Shown: positions 22,683 through 33,700 of the stretch, in pieces
Layout: each line of letters opens with the position of its first letter
Numbering within the stretch: the first letter of the stretch is position 1
Origin: Bursaphelenchus xylophilus
Taxonomy: Eukaryota; Nematoda; Chromadorea; Rhabditida; Aphelenchoididae
DNA: 64,000 bases
NCBI GenBank assembly: GCA_904066235.2
Contig: CAJFCV020000004.1
Coordinates: 186,001 to 250,000, forward strand
Direction: 5' to 3'
The notes under the pieces: model-generated
Seen by the model: the letters and a program-made list of their open reading frames with translations, nothing else
Databases searched by the model: none
Told to the model about the DNA's origin: nothing
Translations under genes and position numbers: made by a program

Positions 22683-23849
22683 TTATTGAGCACTGATCTG
22701 GTGTTGATTTTGTGAGAGAAAAGCGAGAGCGCCTTTACTGCACCGGTTAGCGTAGTGGCCCTTTTCTCCGCACTAAAAAATAAAAGTTTTAAAAATTTTT
22801 TATCATGGATAATATAAACTGATGTCAAAATTTTAATCTAACAAAGCATGAACAGTATAAATAAGAGAGATTTGGCCTAAATATATCCAAAAATTCCAAA
22901 TCCAAAGTCCTTACCTTAAAGCAGACCACTTCTTGCAATGATTTCCTTTCGGTATCACCATTACTTTGGAATGTCGAATCGAAAGATTGTTGTCCCATGT
23001 TCGGTAAATGTGGGCAATTTCCGGCTTTGTGCCCTCGTTCATGGCAGTTGTGACATGTTATAGCCGTGTTGACTTTGAAAACCGGACCAGCAGTTCGATC
23101 AATCTGAGGAATCGCGAAAGATGGATGGGCAAGTTTACATTCTTTGCCTTTGGGACAAAAACCAGCCAAATAGAGGGGGCAAAGGACACGCCGACGATGT
23201 CGGTGCTTGCAGTAGGGACCTGAAGCAATAAATCGATAATCCTTGTGGCCTAAAAACCAAAAGAAATAATCAAAAATACTCACCATGCCTGCAGAAACCT
23301 CGGTCGTACCAAGGACAATCTTTGATCTTACTGTCCGGATCAATATGTCGGAACGGGCACTCCTTATTCGAACAGGCCACTAAAAGAAAGTATAATATAC
23401 CAGAAAATCCAACTTACTGTATCGGGAGAAGAAATAACATTCGGGCATTTTACTTAGATCATATTCATGTAAGAATTCGCATTGATCTCCCTTTTTACAC
23501 AACCCTCGAAGCCAATGTTTGCATACCACCTGCTTATCGCCGATCAGATGCCGCAGCGGGCATAATAGGCCTAATGTGCAACTATTTGGATCACGACTGA
23601 ACTTTATACAAACTCCACGACCAGATTTGTCCATACCCGCAAACGGAACCTAAAATTTTAAAATGAAGCAATAAGAAAGGGCCCTCCAAAATTTTAGGGG
23701 CAATAACTTACCGGCCGAGCTCCTCGTTGCTCGTTTATCATGACTTCAACGTCCGTATACTCGTATATACATCCACCAATCCGTTCTTCCATTGTTAGTG
23801 GAGGGCGCGTCCCACCGCCGGAAAGTGCTACAAACTCCATCTCCTGCAT
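22683..23849 (-). CDS. cpsf-4: Cleavage and polyadenylation specificity factor subunit 4 (CPSF30 homologue)
   Basis: Exons in coding order: 23849-23712, 23649-23418, 23379-23284, 23219-22915, 22772-22683; 286 residues, phases agree. Five CCCH zinc fingers run in tandem; VVCKHWLRGLCKKGDQCEFLH is the best preserved, followed by MPECYF, CPWYDRGFC and VLCPLYLAGFC fingers. Two CCHC knuckles end the protein: CHNCHERGHKAGNC, and CFKCGEKGHYANRC, which is split by the last intron. The subunit binds the AAUAAA signal in pre-mRNA in the nucleus as part of CPSF. The family's start is short; here about 45 residues precede PFAGMDKS. The ATG at 23849 lies 2 nt after a TTTTAG acceptor, as in spliced-leader genes. 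gatA follows 175 nt downstream, probably in one operon. Confidence 0.95.
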
Positions 23850-24309
23850 CTCTAAAATAATCAAGAGAAAGGTAATGTTAGATTGGACAAGTTACAATAG
23901 AAACACGCAACATTTTCGATGAAATCTGGAAGAAATTAGTAAAACTGATCATGTATAATATAAGGATATCAAAAAACAAGGTAAATCCATGTGAATTTCG
24001 CACTACCGAGAAATCCTCGTTTTGTCTCACCAATTTCTGTAAAAATATCCAGAAAGCCTGCATCGCGACGCCAGAAATCCCTGAAATTCCACTTGAAACC
24101 AATCCCTTCCAAGAGGGCGAGCTGCGCCCGAATAAAAAATATATTTTTATTTCTATTGATGTGGGTTTGTAGTTACAGCCAAAACTGGGTTTGACTGCTC
24201 TCTCTACACAACATTCATGGTAGTTTCGAAGCAGATATTGCTTTAGTCATCTGGAACTTTGGTTTCGAAAGCGGCTTTGTGACGATTTTTGCGGATCTCT
24301 CCATAATTT
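23850..24309. promoter_or_regulatory. Divergent promoter region, cpsf-4 operon and TMEM185
   Basis: 460 bp between head-to-head start codons. It contains the cpsf-4 spliced-leader acceptor at about 23852. No repeat family and no coding pattern were seen. Confidence 0.5.
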
Positions 24310-26074
24310 ATGATTGAGCTCTCATTGCGGTCTTTTCTCAGCGAGTTCAATGGATCGTAAGTTGCTTCATTTAGTTTGCTGTAATTTAGGTTGGAAATCA
24401 GGTGATTTCGAGGGGTATTTTGCAAGAAAATTGATGTATATTAACATAGATATAAGGATCAAGAACTTTTGTTTGTGTCTGTCGGATAACAAAGAATTAT
24501 GATGTTTCAGTAAATTCGTGGTCTTCTTTTGCCTTCTCTTGTTCTCCTTGCTCTGTGCGTTGAAGTTAGATGGAACGTTGGACGTTAATTGGATCGTCAT
24601 TTTCGGACCAATATGGTTTGGCGAAATTATTGTCCTGACTGGATTTTTCATTGGCGTTGTGGGATTCTGCGCTCAGCCACCGTCGAGGTATGTCTTTTCC
24701 GCTTTATTCTTAATTTTTTAGGCCTTGAAATAACCAGAAATTTGTGTTACACTTGTCTATTCAGATACGACAATGCCAGTAGAATCGACTTTGTCTGCAT
24801 GTGTCTGACAACGATTCAGCATCTGTTCCTCATTGCCTTTGCCGTCCTATGCGTCTACAAGCTGGAATTTGCCCCTAACGACAAGGAATTTACCTGGAGT
24901 TTGGCTTGTCTCCCGCTGTTTATTGAGAGTATTGTGGCGATGGTAATCGCAGTTTGGTCGGTACGAAATGATCGAACCTTCGAATTTGAGATGTTCTTTG
25001 CCATCAATGTGGTTCAATTTGTTTTCATCGCTTTTAAAATGGACGATACATTGAGGTGGAATTGGGTCGTGGTGTTTGTCCCAACTTGGGTGTTATTTTC
25101 ATTAGGAGTAATTGGAACATTGTACTCGTTACTGCTCTCAGTATTCCTTACACGGTCTTTGCACGCCCTGCAGCAACATCGAAGGGCTCAAGTGAGTTTT
25201 AATCCAAAATTTTGCTGAAATTATATTATTCAATGGGGGACCTGATCCAGTGGCAAAAAAACATGCCATTTTGCATCCGGGAAGTATCAAAAATGTGGCA
25301 AAATGCTTCCCTCTCAAAGTAAAAAACTTCGTTTTGAGGAGCGCGCTTTTGAAATCGGAGTTTTTTCGCTTGGAGAGGGAGGTATTTTGCCACATTTTTG
25401 ATACTTCCCGGATGCAAAATGGTACGTTTTTCGCCACTGGATCAGGTCCCCCACTGTACCTTCCCTAAAGTAATATAATTCTTAAGGTGTATGTGTCCGC
25501 TTGCCACCTGATCCTTGCCGTCCCTCTCATCACTTTCTTTGTCCTGCTGACCGCCCGATTGGATGCTTTCAGGTGGATGGCAATCCCTCCACCAGCAACA
25601 GCGCATCATCTTGCGACCCCGGCACCTCAATTAATCGATCTGGCTACAACCCTGATGCCCCTGGCCTCCCAACAATTGATGAATGGCCCTCTGGTGGCGC
25701 CTAATTTGATGCCCACACCTCCGCCGCGGATCATCTCCGCCACATATCCGTTGGATATTCAACCCGAACACTTGAGTTTCACAATGCTCTCGATCCCACT
25801 GTACAGCGCATTGTTCCTCCTGATTTTGATGACGTTCGGATCACCGTCGGGGAATTCGTGGTGGTTTGGGATGAGAACTCCCTTCTGCAACTTCATCTTT
25901 GACGCCTTCCCCTTCCTAAGGCAATATGCCAACATCTCGTATAGAATCGGTGTGTCGGATCAGCAGGTCGCCAGGCCCAATGAAGACAGCGGAACCGCGT
26001 ATAGCGGCCCTCCCCGAACATTAAGCACCATCCGGATGACCACTCATTTGTGGAGCATCGAGACTCCTGATTAG
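24310..26074 (+). CDS. TMEM185: TMEM185 (FAM11) family multi-pass membrane protein
   Basis: Exons 24310-24356, 24511-24687, 24765-25191 and 25487-26074; 412 residues, phases agree. The tiny first exon encodes 15 residues ending SEFNGS and joins to KFVVFFC, matching the start of vertebrate TMEM185A/B. The protein has alternating hydrophobic segments with repeated ALKLDG-, AFKMDD- and TARLDA-type links that show its internal duplication. The late block NSWWFGMRTPFCNF and FPFLRQYANISY is the most diagnostic, and it ends PD like its relatives. A Pro-rich luminal or cytosolic loop of about 80 residues is longer than in vertebrates. The molecular function of the family is not established. It begins a likely three-gene operon; AATAAA at 26239-26244 follows the stop. 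Confidence 0.92.
25232..25459. mobile_element. MITE family B copy in TMEM185 intron 3
   Basis: Begins GGGGGACCTGATCCAGTGGC and ends in its inverse GCCACTGGATCAGGTCCCCC. The two halves are inverse copies around GCATCCGGGAAGTATCAAAA, so the whole 228 bp can fold into one hairpin. The intron consists of little else. Confidence 0.88.
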
Positions 26075-26369
26075 GCGACAATGGGCTAAAAACTTGTCCA
26101 TTTACCACTACTACGAAGTGTATTCGCCCATTCTCGGCTTTATTTACTCCTATATCTCCCCTGTACAATATTTCAGACGTGTATCGGTCCTTCGTTGATA
26201 TTATTTCAGATAGTCATGAGATTATAAAGAAGAATGTAAATAAACTGCAATTTTTTGATGACTTTTGTGTAAATTTGTTGATGCCAAGGAAGTATCTCTC
26301 AGTTTACGGCTTTTGAGATTGAGAAGTACAAGAGTTACGAAAAAAAATCAGTTTTTGACCTTATTTTAG
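26075..26369 (+). promoter_or_regulatory. TMEM185 / DPH4 intercistronic region
   Basis: Poly(A) signal AATAAA at 26239-26244 is followed by a TTATTTTAG acceptor at 26369. The 125-nt spacing matches a nematode intercistronic region with trans-splicing. Confidence 0.55.
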
Positions 26370-26391
26370 ACATCAGATGGTGCTCTCGTAA

Positions 26392-26852
26392 ATGTTGGAC
26401 TTTTACGCGTTGTTTGGACTAAAAGAGAACGCATCTCCCACGGATATCAAACAAGGGTATCATCAGTTCCTCCTCAAAGTCCATCCGGATAAAAATCAGG
26501 ACCAATCGGATTCGGAAATCATCAATCTTGCTCAACAAGCCTATAAGACCCTAAAGTAAGGTGATTTTTTATTGAAACATGTGCCTTGGAATTTAGGAAC
26601 CCCTCGACCAGAAAAGGTTACGACATTTGGCTGCGTGAGCAGCGACTTCGCGAAGAAAGGGAGTTGATTTCGGAAGAGATTCATCTTGAACCGGAAGAGA
26701 AAACCCTGGAAACGGATTGTCGCTGCGGCGCCTTGTTTGAAATCCACGCGGAAGATCTTGCCAACGTGGTGGACTACGCTCTCTTCGAGTGCTCCAACTG
26801 CTCCTTGTGCTTTAAAGTGAGTACTAGTACCGAAGACATACAGCATGGATGA
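26392..26852 (+). CDS. DPH4: DPH4-type J-domain protein (DNAJC24 homologue), diphthamide synthesis
   Basis: Exons 26392-26555 and 26597-26852; 139 residues. An N-terminal J domain carries HPD at 31-33 in KVHPDKN. A C-terminal CSL zinc domain has Cys96 and Cys98 (CRCG) and Cys120 and Cys123 (CSNC). This pair of domains in this order is specific to DPH4/DNAJC24, which supports the first steps of diphthamide formation on elongation factor 2. Length is close to the human protein (149). A donor-like GTGAGT follows TGCTTTAAA near the end, but reading through gives a sensible stop at 26850, so a third exon is possible yet not needed. The ATG was chosen because an earlier ATG closer to the 26369 acceptor opens only a 4-codon frame. 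Confidence 0.9.
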
Positions 26853-26969
26853 ATGGTAGGGATGTGTAATATAAAAAGGTGATGCTATTAGTGGAATAAC
26901 ATGTGTTGTGTCCTAGCAGGTGTAACAAAAATCTGTGTGGATTGAAAATGATTATGTTGGACTTTTCAG
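26853..26969 (+). promoter_or_regulatory. DPH4 / RABL3 intercistronic region
   Basis: Only 117 nt separate the DPH4 stop from the ACTTTTCAG acceptor before the RABL3 ATG. There is no room for a normal promoter, so co-transcription is likely. Confidence 0.6.
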
Positions 26970-26979
26970 GTCTACCGAA

Positions 26980-27698
26980 ATGAACCAGAACAGCAATAAA
27001 GTCCTTCTACTTGGTGACACTGGTGTCGGAAAGTCAACTTTGGTGGATACGTTGTGTGGAAAGCCGGATTCTCGACCGGAAAGCACTGTGGGAGTCTCGA
27101 TCAAGGTAAGGGAGACGTTTTTTTGTGGAATTTTCGGGTTTTAGGTCCTTGCTCATCAATTTGCAGCCGGAACACCTCAGGAATCAACGGAGATCATTGA
27201 ATTGTGGGATGTGGGAGGAGCCAACATCCATCGGCAGACCGCCGCCAGAGTCTTCTCGGATAATGTGTGTGGAATCATCTACGTTCACGACTTGACCAAC
27301 TCCAGATCCGAGCAGAACTTGGCCCAATGGGCCGCGCTTTTGGAGGAGTACCCCGGACCGAATGGCAGCCAAAGATTCGGAGAGTTCAATAGGCTAGGAG
27401 ATGTGGAAAAGGTAGTAAATTAATATTGAGGTTTTTTGTATTATTGTATTTGCAGATTGGATACCTCCCAACACTTGTGGTTGGCTCCTACCTTGATCTA
27501 GCCCCTCAAAGAGCTCGCGAACCAAACCGCCAACGTATCCGGTTCCTCCGCCAATACGAAGAGATTCAATTGGATTGTCGGAAGGAAATCGCCGCTGGAT
27601 CGACTAACAAATTATTGGTTTCGAGGTTCTTTGACGCGGTTTGTGTAGTCAAATCAAGACATTCGGAGATCATTAATCAACGGAGAAGACGGTTATAA
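26980..27698 (+). CDS. rabl-3: Rab-like small GTPase, RABL3 homologue
   Basis: Exons 26980-27105, 27145-27411 and 27456-27698; 211 residues. The G domain shows GDTGVGKST (12-20), a G3 motif WDVGG (63-67) in place of WDTAG, and GIIYVHDLTN, all hallmarks of RABL3. The usual NKxD is replaced by VGSYLDL, as in RABL3, which also lacks a C-terminal prenylation Cys. LDCRKEIAAGS followed by VSRFFD matches the RABL3 C-terminal block. Human RABL3 is 236 residues, so the tail here is shorter. The ATG lies 11 nt after the acceptor at 26969, consistent with a downstream operon gene. AATAAA follows at 27752-27757. Confidence 0.93.
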
Positions 27699-27751
27699 GT
27701 GCCTAAGTACTGCTTTAGCTTGCTATGGGTCGTTTGTTGGTAATATATTTT

Positions 27752-27757
27752 AATAAA
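27752..27757 (+). terminator. Poly(A) signal of RABL3
   Basis: AATAAA 54 nt after the stop codon. The convergent rps-23 signal lies about 65 bp further on. Confidence 0.6.
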
Positions 27758-27821
27758 TAGACTAAATTGTCGCTAATCCGTACAAATCAATTTCAAATTC
27801 ATTTAGGGACAACAAGGAACG

Positions 27822-27827
27822 TTTATT
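27822..27827 (-). terminator. Poly(A) signal of rps-23
   Basis: TTTATT on the plus strand is AATAAA on the minus strand, 36 nt after the rps-23 stop. Confidence 0.6.
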
Positions 27828-27862
27828 TTTAGACAAAGAATTAGAGAACAACAATTAGCATC

Positions 27863-28539
<677 letters not shown>

Positions 28540-29096
28540 GATGAAACCTGCAACAAACAAGGTAAAACAATATTCTAATATGCATAAAATAAAAAAACTC
28601 GAAAAATCTCTTGATCAATCTCAAAAATAGCAAAACTCATTCAAATTTGGACAAAAAGCAGCCAAAACGACATCCGAAACATTTCAGATAACATCAGATA
28701 TCACAAAATAATTTAGTAAAGACTGAAAGTCCGCCTAAAATACGGAAAATACGGGTAAAAGAAAAAGAAAAAATAAAAGTAAATTCTCCTTCGTCCTATC
28801 TAAATTTTTTCGAGGAAAAAATACACGACCGTATATTTTCGCTTCGAGACTGAAAGTTTTTCGCGTGCAATGCCAAAAGTTTGGCATTGTGTTTCAGGAA
28901 AATAAAGAATCGTGTAATAACAGGATTTTGCGTAATTGTAGAGAAAAAAGTGTAACGGAGTAACTCGAGGAGTTACATTAGTAATTTTATATTTTTTTGG
29001 GGAATTTTGTTGCGTAAAAAAGGGAATTATATTATACTTGGAGTTGGTTACGTGAATTTTATGTTCATCTTTTAGGCAATCAAGTATTCCGATAAG
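28540..29096. promoter_or_regulatory. Divergent promoter region, rps-23 and dpm-3
   Basis: 557 bp between head-to-head genes. It has the rps-23 leader acceptor at about 28548 and a CATCTTTTAG acceptor at 29075 before dpm-3. Two near-inverse TGCCAAAAGTTTGGCA-like stretches at about 28870-28890 form a short palindrome. No coding pattern seen. Confidence 0.5.
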
Positions 29097-29476
29097 ATGA
29101 CGACAGCATTACACCGATTCCTTGCCGTTGCTACCATTGTTTTGTCGATTTGGGCGTATGGAATTTTGGGGAATGGGCCTTTGGCCAATTTTGCCTTTTA
29201 TGGAGTAATTGTTGGTGTTCTCTCGTTTGGAGTAAGTGTTTTAATTTTTGTTTTCATTTTTAGATACAGTAAGATGCAGAAAGAAAATTCTTTGCCACAT
29301 TTTGGATAAGGGATTTGAGATTGCCTAATTTCATGACCTTACTTTAGGTCCATTGCGTTTATCAAGTTATTTCTCGTGCACTTGGAATAAATGATGTCCC
29401 CGAAGCCTTTACCGAACTTCAGAAGGAGATTGCGGAGGCTCAGAAGGAATTGCGAGCCAAGAAGATCATCGACTAA
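29097..29476 (+). CDS. dpm-3: Dolichol-phosphate mannosyltransferase subunit 3
   Basis: Exons 29097-29231 and 29348-29476; 87 residues against 92 in human DPM3. Two N-terminal membrane segments (FLAVATIVLSIWAYGIL and FAFYGVIVGVLSFG) are followed by a cytosolic helix with FTELQKEIAEAQKELRAK. This is the arrangement by which DPM3 anchors the catalytic DPM1 at the ER. Its product complex makes dolichol-phosphate-mannose for N-glycans and GPI anchors. Reading through the donor at 29232 would extend an unrelated frame, so splicing is preferred. Confidence 0.9.
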
Positions 29477-30386
29477 ACTTTGTTCAGTTTGTAACTTATT
29501 TTATAATTTATTATTAGTTCCATTACCTAAAATAGTCTAAATTAGTCGCTTTATGATATATTTTGAGTATCTACGAGTAAATACAAGTTGCCTTGACTTT
29601 GTTATTTGAAATAATCAGTTTTTTATACTGATTGGGAGACAGATTTGATCAATTTGATAACTTTTTGACATTATCCATGCAATCCTGATGGTCCAATTTT
29701 AGAAATTCGATTTTTTGGAAGGTATGGATGCTTTAGGGTATAAGGATGGTTTCCACCTGTCCGTCAGACTTTGTTATTTCAAATAATCAGTTTTTTGTTT
29801 TGATTGGAAGGCAGATTTGATAACCTTGATAACTTTTTGACATTATCCATGCATTCCTGATGGTCCAATTTTGAAATTCAATTTTTTGGATTCTAGGGAT
29901 GCTTTAGGGTATATGGATGGTTTCCGCCTGTCCCTCACACCTCGCTTTACCATATTTCATAACCAAAGTGCAACAGAGAAAAAAGAAACAATAAGATATT
30001 CGAAAAACAAATGAAAACCCCACTCGAAAATTTTATGACTTCATTACCGCCGCTATAACCGTACGAAACGTGTTCCAAACAGGAATGTGATACTGTGCGG
30101 AGCCGGTTTCGCGGCGAAGGCGGCCGGTTTGTTGATTGTGAGGAGGAGGATGTCATCATTTTATTGGCTTAACCGACGGATTTACCTGACGGAAGCTGAT
30201 ATTTGGGAGTTGATTCCGCGAAACGAACCGTTTATTGGGCAGGTGTTGCTTCTGGTGGAAGGTCGGCTACTCCTGTCATCCGGTGCCTGAGGCATTTTAT
30301 TTTGCGGTGTGTTAAGCTATCGAGACATTGGAGGCGAAAATTTTTTCATCACTGATATTACACTTGGTTGGCAGGTGTCTCAAACT
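29477..30386. repeat. Intergenic region with a 172-bp direct duplication
   Basis: 29595-29766 and 29767-29938 are about 90 per cent identical and begin GACTTTGTTATTT; each contains ATTATCCATGCA and GGGATGCTTTAGGGTAT-like blocks. No gene was recognised in the rest; a 67-codon frame near 30087 lacks a convincing start. Confidence 0.75.
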
Positions 30387-33364
30387 ATGATTGAGGGCGT
30401 TCTGCTGCTCTTGTTGGCCATTATAAACAATGTGGAGGCGCATGGAGTAAGAACAGTTTGATTTTTTGACGAATTTTCGACAAAAATATTATCCGTCTTA
30501 CTGTAATTTCAATTTAAAAATTTTTAGCCCGCACCCAATGGAGTGTTGGGAGAACCGCAAATTTTCTGCGGCCCTGAGGGCATTCACGTCCTGGTTCGTA
30601 CACAAGGCCCGTTCCGAGGTCGATTATTCGTCGCTGAAGAGGCCGATCGGCCCGAATGCATTCATTCTTACGTCGATTCGGAGAGCCCCGGCAATTCCGC
30701 CGAATTCCACTTGAAATTTGGCGCTTGCAACATGAGAAGGCAGAGAACGGTAGGAAATTCAAATTTTTGATTATTTTTCTTGAGTTCTGAAGATGAAAAA
30801 AGATTTTTTTGCCGTTTTTGGCAACGATGACTAAAAAAATTTCAAAAGAATCTAATTTTTAGTTGAGCCCTCGAGGAGTCTCATTTAGTTTCGTCTTGGT
30901 CACGTCGTTCCATTCAACGTTCTTAACCGGTGCTGATAGGGCGTTCAATGTCCGCTGCTTCTTTGTGGAGGCCATCAAAGGTGTGGAGTCGCAGTTGGAA
31001 GTGAAGTAAGCGATAAAATTGCTCGCAGTTCTAAAACAACTCAAAAATTTTCAAAGTGACTTTCAAAGGGTCGACGACGGTAGGGGGCAACACAAAATTG
31101 ATAGGTACGGTGCGTAGGGCAGGTAGATTCCCAAGAAAGCTTGTAGGAAGTGCACACGAGGCCTGGCACAGCCGCTGATGGCCGGCAGACGCTCGGCGAA
31201 GGCTCGGCGGAGACTTGCAATATGTCCACTTTCAAGGCTCAGTTTTTCTTCAAATTTTGAACGCAAAATCTTCATAAGTCATGTATCAATTCCTGAAAAT
31301 TTTCTCCCGCAATTTGAAGAAAGAGCCTCGCTATTCAACTATTTTTTCCGGACAAAAGATCATAGAAAATGAGGAGAGCGGTCAGAGAAAAAAGATTCCG
31401 TTACAAGTTCTTGAGTTCTCTCTTAAGCAAAGCAATTTTTATACAAAATGTATCGACAAAAAACTTCTTGTTTAGTCTGAAAATTCAAAAAATCATGACT
31501 GATTTTCTCCACACACTAACAACATAAAAATTTTTTAGTCAACTAGTCACCGAAGTGGTCCAACAAGAGTTCACTCTGCCCCAATGCAACTACCATCTTC
31601 GGCAATCGAGCAGCGATCGGTCGGCGCTTCGTTTCGCGAGCGTTGGGGATTCTGTAACGCATGTGTGGGAGTGCGACTCCTCCGCCGCTTGGCTCTACGG
31701 CCTTCTGATTCACAGTTGCTATGTGGATGATGGAAGAGGAAATAAGTTCGAATTGGTCGATCAGAGGGGGTAAAAAATAAGAAACTATATGGCTGGCACC
31801 TTGCAGGACATTTTTTAACCCAAAGTGTTGACCAATTTCAGGTGCGCAACCGACAAAGTTCTTCTCGGCGACATTGTCTACGAGGCCAATGGCGTAAATG
31901 CGTTTGTAAATTCGCATGTGTTCAAATACGCCGACCGAGTTCAGCTCTTCTTCACATGCACCGTGCAGCTCTGCTTCAAAGAGGATGGAGGTTGTGAGGG
32001 GATTACGGTAAGAAATCGGTCATTTTATACGATGAAACATGCATGAAAATGTTTCATTGTATAAAATGTCTTTTTTGGTATTGATATTTGTCATAGGAAG
32101 TTGATAAAACTTTTTAGTCATTGTGTATTGTAAAACTAGAAATTGACGACATTTTATACGATGAAACATGCATGAACATGTTTCATCGTATAAAATGTCC
32201 CTTTCGTCGTGAAAGAGGTTTAATGGAATTTTAAAGCTTTGAGAACTCTAATTCCAGCCGCCAAACTGTGGAGGGCCATCGCGCCCCAAATCTCCGGAGA
32301 AAAAGTTTGTTAATCACGCATCTGCCGAATCATCCGAACGTCCCGAGGTCGACCGGACCGCCGCCTTCAAGAGCGTTCAAGAACGTCAACGGGCCGCGCA
32401 GGCGCTCTTCAAGTCGATCCCACGAAGAGTTTTTGTTCCCCCTCCGCCACCAAAATTGACCCCGAGACTGAAGGATGACCCTGATACTAGCGTCTTCGAG
32501 TAGGTTCAAAAAAGTTCGCCCCAGACGCCTTTAGCTGGCTTATAACCGGACGAAATACGCTGGAAATTGATTTTCAGGAAACTGATCAAAGATGCGGCTG
32601 CTGTGGAATTGAATGAGACCATGTTCGAGCTGAATGAGACCATTGCCAAAGGCGGGCGGAGCAGATCAAGCAGAGATGCCTTGAACTTTATGGAAACGGA
32701 TCTAAGCGCGGAATTAATGGTCATGCCTCTCGATGAGATCGATGGAGCTGGTATATCTTTCGCCGTTTTTGCTTTAGGAAAATTTTCGTTTGAAACGGTG
32801 ACATTTTATATGATGAAACATGAATGAACATGTTTCATCATATAAATGGCATTCTTACATTGCCACTCGCCATCAAATGTTGGTAAACTTTTTTAGTCAT
32901 CGTAATTGTAAATCCCGAAAAAGGAGACATTTTATACGATGAAACATGTGTCAGCATGTTTCATCGTATAAAATGGCAGCTTTTGCAATGACATTTATTA
33001 AAAGAAGTTGGTCCAAAGTTTTAGTCATAGTGAATTGTAAAACTTCAAAAAGCGAACATCTTATACGATGAAACATGCGAAAACATGTTTCATCGTATAA
33101 AATGCCCCTTTCTTCCTAAAATCCGGTTTACGCAAAACTGATCAATTTTCAGGCAAAGACAAGCCTCGGGATGTAATCTCAACCCTCCCGTACATCAGCC
33201 GCGCCAACAACGGGGTCTGCATTAGCCGAGTGGGAGTCTTCTCAATTGTCACGTTTTTGGTCGTGATCCTCTTCGGAACAGCTGTCGGCTCCATCTACTT
33301 GTACAACCGCAAAAAGAATTCCGAGCTAATTTCGCGAACAAGAAAGATTTATCTAACAGAGTAA
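30387..33364 (+). CDS. ZP-domain (cuticlin-like) single-pass membrane protein
   Basis: Exons 30387-30446, 30528-30749, 30863-31005, 31539-31769, 31842-32007, 32258-32499, 32578-32750 and 33153-33364; 482 residues, phases agree. Exon 1 is a signal peptide (MIEGVLLLLLAIINNVEAHG). A zona pellucida domain follows from QIFCGPEGIHVLV to PPNCGG, with the expected paired cysteines, including CFF near residue 133 and CTVQLCF. A charged linker with VPPPPPK, a membrane segment (VFSIVTFLVVILFGTAVGSIYLY) and a short basic tail end the protein. This is the layout of nematode cuticlin-like proteins, which polymerise at the apical surface of cuticle-secreting cells after cleavage. A dibasic cleavage site is plausible at IPRR after the ZP domain. 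Introns carry repeated hairpins. AATAAA lies at 33400-33405. Confidence 0.88.
31040..31260. repeat. Interspersed repeat with CGGCGGAGGCT core
   Basis: A copy of a dispersed sequence in a ZP-gene intron that reads GAGGCCTGGCA ... GCTCGGCGAAGGCTCGGCGG ... CTTGCAATATGTCCAC. Other copies lie at 35640-35850, 40610-40800, 51676-51801 with 53215-53290, and in part 63815-63880. Confidence 0.8.
32019..33104. repeat. Five 50-bp hairpin repeats in ZP-gene introns
   Basis: Inverted repeats of the form ACATTTTATACGATGAAACA, a short spacer, then the inverse, occur at 32019-32070, 32147-32199, 32800-32849, 32926-32976 and 33055-33104. Each would form a 20-bp stem in RNA or DNA. The stem sequence equals the core of the 49-bp array at 4.2-4.9 kb. 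Confidence 0.93.
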
Positions 33365-33473
33365 TCGATGATTTAATATTGTACTTGATAGGTCTAATGA
33401 ATAAAGTAATATGGTTGTTAATTGGAAAAAGTATTAAAAATTGGGGCGAAACTAACTAAAGTAAAATCGATGT

Positions 33474-33700
33474 TTATTCCTCTGCATCGTCGTAGCAAAT
33501 CGGATCATTGCAGTACGTTTGACAGTGCAGAAAAGTGCATTCCGTTATGTATCCCGGCTTTACGTCACATTTGTATTCGCAGTCCGAGTTTCGGATACAA
33601 ACTCTGAAAGCGTCTGCAGTATGAGCGGTGACAAATTTCATGGATGAAACTTACCTGAGAAGCTGAAGAGAAGCGAAAACAAAAGCACGATCAGTTTCAT
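33474..33700 (-). CDS. Small secreted cysteine-rich peptide
   Basis: Exons in coding order 33700-33655 and 33601-33474; 57 residues. The first exon is a signal peptide (MKLIVLLFSLLFSFS). The mature part has seven Cys spaced C-x5-C-x3-C-x9-C-x4-C-x3-C-x4-C and an acidic end (DDAEE). The first five Cys spacings equal the beginning of CS-alpha-beta peptides, but the C-x-C end is absent, so the fold is uncertain. The acceptor used is the second AG of CAGAG, because only that keeps the Cys frame. Function unknown; defence or surface peptide is an inference from size and secretion. Confidence 0.7.

Noticed and set aside
30087..30290. 67-codon frame upstream of the ZP gene
   Set aside because: No ATG at the proposed start, no splice link in frame to the ZP signal peptide, and no family resemblance.
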